A stretch of DNA of 64,000 nucleotides from Malachius bipustulatus (taxonomy: Eukaryota > Arthropoda > Insecta > Coleoptera > Melyridae): positions 2,046,001-2,110,000 of the forward strand of contig OU342635.1 in the NCBI GenBank assembly GCA_910589415.1, given 5' to 3'. Below are positions 33,301 to 43,400 of the stretch, one piece after another. The notes under the pieces are model-generated. The model did no database searches. It was given only the letters and a program-made list of their open reading frames with translations, and had not been told where the DNA came from. The first letter of the stretch is position 1; every line of letters begins with the position of its first letter. A program made the translations under genes and the position numbers.

Positions 33301-34564
33301 TACATATCATAGAAGTCAAAATGTCAATAAAGTATGTTGATTTGATTTTTTTTTTTTTTTTTTTGAAAAAGGGGGAGCATCGGTCTTCCCTATGTAGGTA
33401 AGACAAAGTCGCTCCACACCGGTAATATGAGTTTGGAGCCTCTTGCTCATACACTCAGCCTCAAGTATACCAAATAAATAGTAGAAACAACACAGACACC
33501 CAGAGCCTTCACTGAGAATCGAACTCAGTCCGACGGATCCAACGATCAAGCAGTTCTCGCTACTTAACCGCGAGGCCACGCCAGGCTCATGTTGATTTGA
33601 TTATGATAGCTATTATGATAAGACAGCTAAAGTTTGACAAATTGGCAAATGTATGACAGCAAACTGCAACCATAGAATAGCCAATCAATATCAAAAAAGA
33701 GATTGCTCTCTCTAACCTGAAAATTCAATCCAATGTTGCCATACTTTAATAATTAAAAAGAAATTACAGTATTATCTCGGAAACAAATGAAGAATTTTTC
33801 ATTTTACTTTTTGAAATACCACAACACAACATCGTATCATGCATGGCGTGTTGTTGATTTTTTCCACAAGTTTTTCAACACTGTAGATAAAAAATTATTA
33901 ATCAAACAGTACGAGCAGTATCAAAGACTGCCCCATGTGATTGATGACTGCCCGCCCAAACAATTCCCCATGTGACTGACCTAGAGGGGTGGAAATGGTA
34001 CCAAATGAAAGATAAAAATTTTCATCACAGTTTTTTTGAAAACACAGGACCTGGGTATAGCTACGTACAACCAGAAAACACGGTTGAAGTTGCAACAAAC
34101 CCGTTTTAATGTCCCGCTATACTAACTTGTCTAGAATACTTACTTTAAGTTCCTTATTAATTATTAAATCCTGCTGGAGGTGTAAAGATCAGGTTAACCA
34201 GTTCTTACAACGATTCTTGAACACCTCTACGCCAAGTAATTATTTTAGGAACTTAAGTTCATTACTTCATAATACCTACCCCCATGTGAGTATAAACTTA
34301 TAAAGCAGCAAAACTTAGAATACTTTCTACCACTACAACAGTACTGTACCTATTGCTATTATCTTACCTGAATGTTGGAAGATGTAATCGTTCAATCATA
34401 TTGGCCTCGAAAGGGTTTTTTATTCTCGCATATCTGGATGGAGGTGTAGAAATATTTGTAAAAAATTTATAGGAATTTTCACTGGTTCCCGAGCTGTGAA
34501 ATATTTTACCCGTATTATTATTCTGTGGAGTATCATTTCGATCGTTCATTTGTGAAAATTCCAT
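30319..34564 (-). CDS. bora: Aurora borealis (bora), 4 coding exons
   Basis: Exons on the - strand are 34564-34368, 32800-32523, 32466-32020 and 30665-30319; joined they give 422 aa in one frame with GT-AG borders. Seen: RIKNPFEANMIERLHLPTF then SPSVF (about 50-70), the conserved N-terminal block of Bora; FKWTIDAVSNLKPADIDE; RFFSEKVIVPSPMT followed by SRLLLPIPEE; QTILSLPPKL; then a long Ser/Pro-rich part with many SP/TP sites (STPSTPQSRRFR) and a short C-terminus. In animals Bora is phosphorylated by Cdk1-cyclin, binds Aurora A and Plk1, and promotes mitotic entry; the N-terminal block is the active part. The protein is shorter than fly or human Bora (roughly 540-560 aa, from memory), mostly through the tail. 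Intron 1 holds a MITE split by a SINE. Identification is firm. Confidence 0.92.
30666..32019 (-). other. bora intron 3 with unclassified repeat
   Basis: GT-AG intron. The part at about 31410-31880 is less AT-rich, repeats the phrase CATTTTCAATAGG twice (31529, 31689), and ends with ACACAGACAGACCGACGGAC, followed by a small inverted pair (ACTTCCGAGAT / ATCTCGGAAGT). It looks like the end of a dispersed repeat, but I cannot name the family. Confidence 0.4.
32850..33883 (-). mobile_element. CAGGGTG-type MITE, copy 2, split by a SINE
   Basis: It starts CAGGGTGTTGAAAAACTCA at 32850 and ends with AGTTTTTCAACACTG at 33883, flanked by TA on both sides (32848-32849, 33884-33885). The interior is the reverse complement of copy 1 (23324-24006) with divergence. 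A 241-bp SINE and its 14-bp duplication sit inside; without them the element is about 780 bp. It lies in bora intron 1. Confidence 0.75.
33348..33588 (-). mobile_element. tRNA-headed SINE, copy 2, nested in a MITE
   Basis: It is flanked by a perfect 14-bp direct repeat ATGTTGATTTGATT (33334-33347 and 33589-33602). On the - strand the head reads TGGCCTCGCGGTTAAG (A box) and GAGTTCGATTCTC (B box), and the 3' block GTGGAGCGACTTTGTCTTAC ... AAGACCGATGCTCCC precedes the A tail. The 3' block is shared with copy 1 (4174-4446), but the tRNA-like heads are clearly different. Confidence 0.87.
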
Positions 34565-35359
34565 GACTCGTGTATACGATATTATACTTCAGCCTTTTTG
34601 AAAAGTTTGAATAAAATAATTTTCCTAATAAAATTTCAACACTTCTACTAACCCTACACAACAACAACAACAATCGCGACTTAAAATTAGATAAAACTAT
34701 GGGAACATTTTGCTATGTGTGAACGAAAAAGGAGGGAATTTAACAAATAACTACTAAGTACGAATTTTGATTTATAAAATCAGTTATAAAACGATCCCCG
34801 CGAACTGCGCCCAACGGCCCCGGCCTCAGTGGTGATTTTCCGTTAAACGATCTTTTCGATCTGACATGACATTTCTGATTGGATTTGAAATTTAAAAACT
34901 TTACCCTTTGCCGCTAAAACGCATGTTAATTGACGCATGTCAAATGTCAATTCTCTTCGCAGCAAAAATTTTGCTTAGAGTATAGAATATCCAGAAGGAC
35001 TATAATATCATAATATTATGACCGTTCATGCGCGCCTGTCCTGTGACTCTTGTTGGGCAGATTAATCCAAATTTCGATAGCTCACCATAAGCGGGATGGT
35101 CTGGCAGGCAGCTTAGTGCTGCTGCTTACAAATTTACGCGCCTATATTAGTAATATGCTTCAATTATTTCGTGAATTGTGTTAATAATAATAATTGAAAT
35201 AATGATGCATTATTCTTTAGCATAGGTATTGACTGCAAACGCCGTAGAGAACGAAAACATCCAGGAATAACGTTTTGAGCTCATAATTCATAATCATTAA
35301 ATAGATCTATTCATTTTCTTTCATTCTACATTTTATTGCAATTTAAAATGCTTAAAATA
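34565..35359. other. 5' flank of bora
   Basis: Upstream DNA of bora, divergent from IntS1. The first 400 bp are less AT-rich (around 34790-34860) and could carry the promoter. No element can be named. Confidence 0.4.
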
Positions 35360-36191
35360 GACGCCGTCAGTGTGACGTCACAGGGCGGGGCTAAGCGGTT
35401 CTGGTTCCATACAAACAAACCCTTCACGTGGTCATTGTTGTCAGTTGTCGTGTTTTTTCCTGAAGTTTAACGTGATATTTTAACCCCCGCCTCCACCAGT
35501 CGCCAATTGCCATTGACATCGAAGTGATTAGTGAAGCCATTACTGAAGTCATTAGTGATGCCAATGATGATGATGCCATTAGTGAATGAATACTGATGAA
35601 TATTTTAGTTAAGTTAAAATTAGGCAGTTCAGTTAGGTACTTATTTAGTTATAGTTTATATATAGTACGTCTGTCGGTATTTATTTATTGATTGAGTGGT
35701 TTGATTTGGGTGTTCCCGTAAAATTCCAAGTTTATCCTCAGTTTGTCTTACGAAGAAACCAAAGAATTTTCCAAAGGTGAAAATGCTGTAAAATCTGGCC
35801 ATGTTGAGAGAATGGAGTTCGAGGTGGAACTTAAAATAATTCGTGGAAGCATGAAAAACAAAACCTAATACCTAGCGTTGAGGTAAGAATATCCTGCTAG
35901 CAAATTCAACAGGTCGTGGCAATGGGTTACCTAATTGTTTTTTTTTTTAATTTACAGATTGAATTGAAGGATGATTACCTCATTGGGAAAATAATAGTTG
36001 TTGTTGTCCTAAGGGTATAAAATGCCATCACATTTGCAGCACTTTTGAAGTTCTACTAATGAGAGACCTCATTAGAGCTTTGATGTTTGACGAGACAACT
36101 TCCATCAGAACTGGCAAACCTGTAAACAACGTTTGTTTGTATGGAACCCTGGCCGTTGGCTCCGCCCACTGACGTCATCACTGTCGGCGTC
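35360..36191. mobile_element. MITE with TGACGTCA-bearing termini, copy B (832 bp)
   Basis: The ends GACGCCGTCAGTGTGACGTC (35360) and their inverted partner (ending CGGCGTC at 36191) have TA on both sides. The arms stay complementary to about 60 bp, through GGTTCCATACAAACAAAC. The left end matches copy A (1063-1445). TGACGTCA palindromes occur in each arm. No protein is encoded. Confidence 0.75.
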
Positions 36192-36469
36192 TATTATATT
36201 TTCCAATACAAATGTGTGTGAATTTGGTTGTATGATTTTATTTTTTCAAGGTGGGCAGTCCTGTTTGGACTTTTGGAGTAGCGTGTTTTTTTTAACATAG
36301 ATAGAGATAGGTATCAGGCAGGAGAACCCGTGCGAAGTTTCGTGGCGTATCGAGGCTGGGAGAGTTGTTTTGTTAACTCAAGAATATCCATCGGATCACT
36401 CGTAGGAAAATGCCCGGTTCTGCGAATTTTGTTTTTTATTTTGCATTTTTATACGTGATAATTGCGGAG

Positions 36470-36817
36470 CAGTGATGTGCCGTATTCTTTACCTCTATTC
36501 TTTACGCTATTCTTTACGGGTAAATAATTCATTCTTTACATAGACTTTTTTCGACTTTTCGATGTAAAGATTATGATAATTATTGGGAACCCTAACACAT
36601 TTTAGGTGACCTATTTATTTCAAATTTTATTGTGATTATCTGGACTGAAATTAAAGTTGAAAAACATTGAATAAAGGCAGTAAAAAGGCAGGTTTTCTTG
36701 GTTTATATATTTAAACCAGTTACACTATTTGTATGTTTACGTGTTCTTTACGTATTCTTTGCATTCTTTAAGTCAAACGTAGAGGATGAATTCTTTACGC
36801 GTAAAGGCACATCACTG
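36470..36817. mobile_element. hAT-type MITE, 348 bp
   Basis: Terminal inverted repeats CAGTGATGTGCC (36470) and GGCACATCACTG (ending 36817) are flanked by a perfect 8-bp direct repeat TTGCGGAG (36462-36469, 36818-36825). Both subterminal regions contain several ATTCTTTAC motifs in the same direction. No transposase. Confidence 0.85.
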
Positions 36818-36825
36818 TTGCGGAG

Positions 36826-37483
36826 TCAATTGGCCTTCTTAGTGAACGTGACCAAGTGTGTTGAGTGCCAATTCTACAAACCCCTTCTGGGAGTTGCAGT
36901 AGCAGTTTGTACGGTGTAGGCCTTCCTGATATTTTATATTCAAAGATTGCTTACTAATTGTTTTGTTATCTGTTGAACAGCAGGAAATGTGTTACCTTGA
37001 GCTGCCATTTCTATATCATAACAGTGCTGAGATGCAGGATAAAGCACTTAAGGCAAGACTTTTCTATTATTTTTTTTTGTTCTTGAATGATTCCCAAAGC
37101 AAAATAGCTGGCTAAATGTAAACGTGTCTAAAGACCATTAAAGTATCGAAGAAGAAGAAGAGTAGTTCTCTGTGGGACAAGGACAAGATGACAAGAAGTT
37201 ACAGAGAATGAACTAATAGTTCAATAGTTTCGTTTCGTTTCGATAGTTCATTTCAAGTTGGTGATTGTGAGATGGTGTGAATTGATTTAATTGGTTTTGT
37301 TGTGGTTATGAATTTCACATAATGCCAAATTGCCAAAAAACAAAAAATGTTTACATTTGTATTTGATACACCCTATTATTGTTTAGTTATAATAATGTGA
37401 TTTGACTTATTTTATTGTAAATGAAACTGAAGACTAATTATTTTGAAAATAACACACAGATATTTTAAGTAAATTGATGCGAA
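36826..37483. other. 5' flank of IntS1
   Basis: Non-coding upstream region. It should hold the IntS1 promoter or a non-coding first exon; no core motif can be assigned. A (GAA)n-like tract, GAAGAAGAAGAAGAG, lies near 37149. Confidence 0.4.
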
Positions 37484-40400
37484 ATGGATCGTAACAAACA
37501 AATGTCAGGTGCACGGGGCCCCAAATCGAAGCTGGCCCAGCAGCCGCCCGATATGTTCATTGCTTTGGGCAACAAACAGGGATCATCCAGCGACGTTAAA
37601 AGAAACGTACCACTCCCAAAACCTTCAACATCTCATCTCCAAGCAGGCCCTAGCAAAGGTGAGGCTCTTTTTTTCACTTACAATGGTAATTCAAAATCAA
37701 GTGACACTATACAGGCTGTCCCGAAAGTAAACGGTCATACGTCAATCACTGACAGGTAATGTCATTCTAAGACGAAAAGTGCCTATGCACATTAGTCCAG
37801 AAACAACTCCTTATGTCATGTGCGTAGGAATTTTTGTCTTAGAATGACATTACCTGTCAGCAGGGTCGCCAACCCTCCAGGTTTGATCCGGAATTTCCAG
37901 GATTATGATACTTTCTCAAGGTTCCGGGTTTACGAGCCAAATCTCCAGGAAAATTCATAAATACACGCTAAAGTTCTCTGGAAATACGATAAAATGAAGA
38001 ATTTCTGACTTATAATAAAAAAATTCCCGAACCCCCCTTTCTCCTGCTTACTCCGTACTCCTCAGACCCCCCTACATACGACGAACCTCAAACGACTCTC
38101 CTCTTTGGAAATCTCTGGGTTGAGCTTCTGCTAGAGTTGACAACCCTGCCTGTCAGTGATTGACATATGGCCGTTTACTTTCGGTTTACTCTCCAGAGTA
38201 CCATCATACTATTACTTTTTCAGTATTCCAGTAGAATTTTCCTAAGAAATGACTAATTAATTATTGGGAAACATTTTTTATAATATAAAGTACCGTCTTT
38301 TATTACAGTTGACAAATTGAAGCGGGAAGGATCTTCATCAAATTTAACAGCGATATCTTCAGCAAAGAAGTTGAAGACCTCCGGTTTACCTCGATCAGTT
38401 ATTCCAGGAACTTCTACCAGTAGTTTATTACCCTCAGAAAGGCTTCAGCAAACCGGAGCCGAACCATGGGAATCTTTAGCAATCGACTGTGATACTTGTG
38501 AACTTTTTGAAAATATCGTCAGCAGTGCTAATTCTGGTAACACTGAAAAAGCTGTAAGTGGTGACAATGTTTTTTTTTTGTGCAATTTGAAATTGTTTTA
38601 TATTTCAGATGGGTTATATAATTGGAGCAATAAAGTCCATGAAGAGTCAAAGGTTTAAGTTGTGTAAAATATTGTATTCCAGTCTTTTATTAGCGTGTGG
38701 TTGTAAGCCGTTGCTTTTTGCGAATGAAAATGTTACCGCTGCGATGCTGAGTGTTTTAAGAAGAGACATAAGTTTAGGAGCAAAAGCCGCAAACAAGGGG
38801 AATCCCTACATTCATATTTTATTAACAAACCTGATGCAGCACGCGTTTGCTAATGTGACACATTGGCCCGAGGTCTTTGTAAAGGTGAAAGTTCTGCAGT
38901 TCTATTTTTATTGGAATTTAATTGAAGTTTTTTATAGTTTTACGTCGAAGATGCTGTTGCGGAAAGAATTTGTATTGATAATCCGTACTGTAGAGTTTTT
39001 ATTGACAACATAGTGACGGCTTTTAATACAAAAATGCCACCGAAATCGTTACTAGTGTTAGAGACTTGGTCTTCAACTTCAAGAGACACATCTAGTCCTT
39101 TAACTATCAACAGTATTGATGATGACGAAAGTAAGAATTTTAATATTATTACTTATGAGTGATCGATCAGTAACTCGCGCACTCAGAGCATGCTGTGATA
39201 AAGGTCACTTTTTTAAAAGTGCTTTTCTTACTGCAGTGTTGAAAGTTCTTTTTTCCAAAGATATGACTATTTAAAAAAAATAAAAGTGGCAACCCTGCAT
39301 TGAACATATGAATAAGTTCGAGTTAGATATCATTTTCATGGCAATGGGAGTATTTCAACATTTTATAGGGTCAGATGAGCTTGCACGGTTGCCAGACTTC
39401 AAGTTTCTTTCAGATTTAGGTATGTTGTTAATGTTGCAGATTGAGCTGCTTTTAAATTAGTTAAATCATGTAGACACTGTCTATGTGTATGTAGACACAG
39501 TTTAGGATGAAGAAGAACTGAAATGTCGAATTTTCTGTTAAATATCGATCCGGGAGATGCACTTCTTAGGTGGTCTTCGTGGAATAGGGAAAAAGTAAAA
39601 ATGTAACCCCTGCTTGCCTGCGTCAGGTGTGCAAAGCAAGATTCGCTTTTCGTTCGTTGACCAGGACAGAAGTCCTGCGGTCTCTAATATTCGTATTATT
39701 TCGTATCGTTCGTTCGTCAGACTAAATAAATACCTACATACCTACTCCGACTTAATTCAAATTATTCATCTTATTAAATCGTTTAATCATATTATAATCG
39801 TCTACATAATTAGAAATTACCTTTAATTTGATTGGTTGTTCTACAGCATTGTGTAAAATTACTAGTTTTGCATTAAAAGATTAATTTAATGTGTGTCTAT
39901 TAATTTATACAGTTCATTATTCGTTCTTTGTGTACCTAAACCGTATAAAAAAGTGGTCCTTCGAGCCGGATTGTAACTGAATTTAGTGCAAATGGAAATT
40001 AATGGAAGTTGCTGGTGTACCATGGATGCAGTGAATACGTCGTTAAGCAAAATTGTGCAGTTTTAAGTGTCCAGAATCGTTCATTTTCGACTACAAGTAT
40101 TTCGTGTTTCGTGTTGGATGGTTGTTGCAGAGAAACTTCTGTACGAGCGCCTGGGTTGCAGACAAGTCCCTGGAGTCCACAAAGACGAGCTCCTGGATTG
40201 CAGACAAGGCCCTGGAGTCCACAAAAACGAGCTTCTGGATTGCAGAGCAATTCCTGGATTCCACAAAAACGAGGTCCTGGATTGCAGAGAAGTTCCTGGA
40301 TTCCAATAAACTGAGTAACGTACCTCTTCATTTATTATTCGAGGAAAGTTTCATATTTCCTATTTCGTTATCGCAACAAAATTGCATATTAATCGTTCGA

Positions 40401-43400
40401 AGCCTAATTCGTCAGCTGATGAGTCGAAAGAAGCACTCAGACCCACCTACCTAATTAAATTCGTCGTTTTGGTTGATGTACCTACCTAATATTCGTGAAT
40501 TCGTGAATAATACTAAAGTTGATAACTTTGATCGTAAAAATATAAATAATTGTAATTTCGTTCGTGTTTATAATATTAATATACCTATAGTTATCGTATT
40601 TCATAAAATTGTAAGTACCTAAATGTTCGTCAGTCTGTATGAAAAATCGTTTATTATATTATTCTGTGTTATAAAAATATCGTTTGTTAAGTAATATTGT
40701 AAAAAGATGGATAATTTGAAGAAAAAGAGGGGTTACGCGAAAGGATTAATTACAAAAATCGAAACGTGGGTTGAGGAGAATTTAAAAAATGAAAATAATA
40801 AAAATCAAATCGAAATTCGCAAAAGAAATTTAATAGCAGCTTATCAGAGTTATGTAAATATACAAGAATCGATCGCAGAGATTAAAGAAGATGCTACTAA
40901 AGATAGTGAGGATGTAGAAAGTAAATTTTGTAATTTGTTTTCGAAGTTAGAAAACAAAATTGAAGAGTTAACTAGTCTAAGCACCCAACAACCTAGATTA
41001 GATGGAAACGTAGAATTTCAGAATTTCGTATCGAATTTACAACAATCGAATAAAGAATTTGTAGCCGAATTAGTTCAGGGTGTTACGTCAAGTATAAATA
41101 CAAAGGGTGCAAATTCTCAAACAGTTAAGCTGCCCGAAATCAAAATTCCAATTTTTTCAGGTGATGCTGCAGAGTGGAATAGTTTTCATGATCTGTTTAC
41201 TAAACTCATCATAAATAATGAGGATTTAGATAATATCGAAAAACTAATTTATCTTAAGGGATATTTGAGAGGCGAAGCACTGTCTTTAATACAGAATTTG
41301 TCGTTGGTAAGCTCGAATTTACAAACTGCAATTAAGTTGTTAGAAAATAGATATAAAAACACGTATGCGATAATCGAGGCGCACATCACCAATTTATTCG
41401 AAAACTTACCTAATTTATTGAAGCCAAAGGCTCAAAACCTGAGGGAGTTCTTAACTCATATTAATCAAAATATCGAAAGTTTGGAAAATTTAAATGTACC
41501 CGTAAATTCTTGGGACTTAATTTTAATTCACATTTTCTCCAAGAAATTGGATTTTCAATTGCAAAAGGCTTATTGCTTACATCGAGATACCAAGAACCTA
41601 CCAACGTTAAAAGAATTTATTAACTTTTTAGAAAAGCAATGCAAAGCATTAGAGGAAATAGATGCAACAAAAGGCACTAGTCCTACACCGATTAGGAAAG
41701 TTAATCATTTTATTAGTTCAACTCATAATTCGAATCAACAACAGACAGGAAATGTGACAGGAAATCAATCCTATTTAATTTGTAATTTTTGCTCAGAGAA
41801 TCATTCGATTTATAAATGTTATAAATTTAAACAATTAACTATTCAGGAAAGAAACAACTTTATAACCTCTCGAGGTTTTTGCAAAATATGTCTGTTTAGG
41901 AAACATTCGTTCGATGATACTTGCACTGGGAATAATTGTTGGCAATGTGGCAAAAGGCATAATACTCTACTTCATATCAATTTTGATCGAGAAGTTCATT
42001 CAAATCCTAGAAATTTTCAAATTCGTCGCACAGAAAGTCGCCGCCAGTGGCAGGATCTCCATAAACCTAATTCAGGCACAATTAATCGTCAATTTAATCG
42101 TCAAAATCGTACGTATGGTGTAAACGAGGGTGTAAACCAATATCAAAATAAACATTATTCAACTAATAATAATTCAAATCAATCAACGCCAGAAAATAAA
42201 GAATCGGGACAAATCGTAAATCAAAAGAATTCGAGTCAATTAGAATCAAGGTCGCAAGACGGTCCCAAGCAAAAAAGTATCGTAAATGAAAATGAAAATA
42301 AAGAAAATAAGCCCGAAAGTTCGTTATCGTTTTCCACTTATTCGGAAAATAATTCGCAAATCTTACTAGCCACAGCAGTGGTAACAATTTATAATCGCAA
42401 CGGCGATCCAGTTTCGGCTAGGTGCTTACTGGATTCGGCGAGTCAGATTAGCATGTGCACAAAAGAATTGCTAGACAAATTAAATTCGAATACTTATCGT
42501 AAAGAATTGCAAATATCAGGAATCTCGCAAATAAATGCTCAATCAAATGAGATGGTTGATTTAACCATTAAGTCAAACGTTTATAGAAAAAATTCGTTCA
42601 AAGTTTCGTGTGCAGTATTGGAAAAAATAACTTGCGAACTACCGCAAACTACTCTAAACGTATCAAATTTAAAAATACCGGATCACATTATGTTAGCTGA
42701 TCCAAAGTTTTATGTCTCGTCGAAAATCGACATCTTGCTAGGAGCAGACGTCTATTATGATTTAATCGTTCCAGGAGTGATTAAATTAGGGGCGGATATG
42801 CCAACCCTTTTTAGTACACTCTTAGGATATGTCGTCGGCGGTAAATTGGCAAATAATAAGCCAAAGCATTCTAATATTAATTCGTATAATGAACTAGGGA
42901 ATAGTTCACCCAATTGTTGTTCTTTTTTAAATACGTCATCGAGTAGCGATGAACTGTTACAAAAATTTTGGGAGATAGAAGACATCGAAGAGAAAACAAT
43001 TTTAAGTTCCGAAAATGCAAATTCGGAAGAAATTTTTAAAGAAACGACGATTCGATTAGAAAATGGACGATTTCAAATAAATTTGCCATTTAAAAATCAA
43101 GAAAATAAATCGTGTAATTTAGGTGAATCGTTTTTGCAAGCAAGAAAACGATTTGCTGGTCTCGAAAAACGATTTCTAAGAGATCCAAATTTAAAATTAA
43201 AATATAAACAATTTATCGATGAATATGTAAACTTAAATCATACAAAAATCGTCCCTCTAAGTTCTCATAATGAGAGAGGAGAAAATAAATATTTTATGCC
43301 GCATCACGCAGTTATACGTGAAGATAGTGAAACAACAAAATTGCGTGTTGTTTTTGACGCTTCGATGAAAACTTCATCGGGTTTATCGCTTAATGATATT

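Noticed and set aside
33500..33588. Second tRNA gene candidate on the - strand
   Set aside because: It is the head of SINE copy 2; same reasons.
39999..40454. Six overlapping open frames of 60-133 codons on both strands
   Set aside because: They are all produced by the 42-bp tandem repeat in the BEL leader, whose length is a multiple of three; none has a domain.
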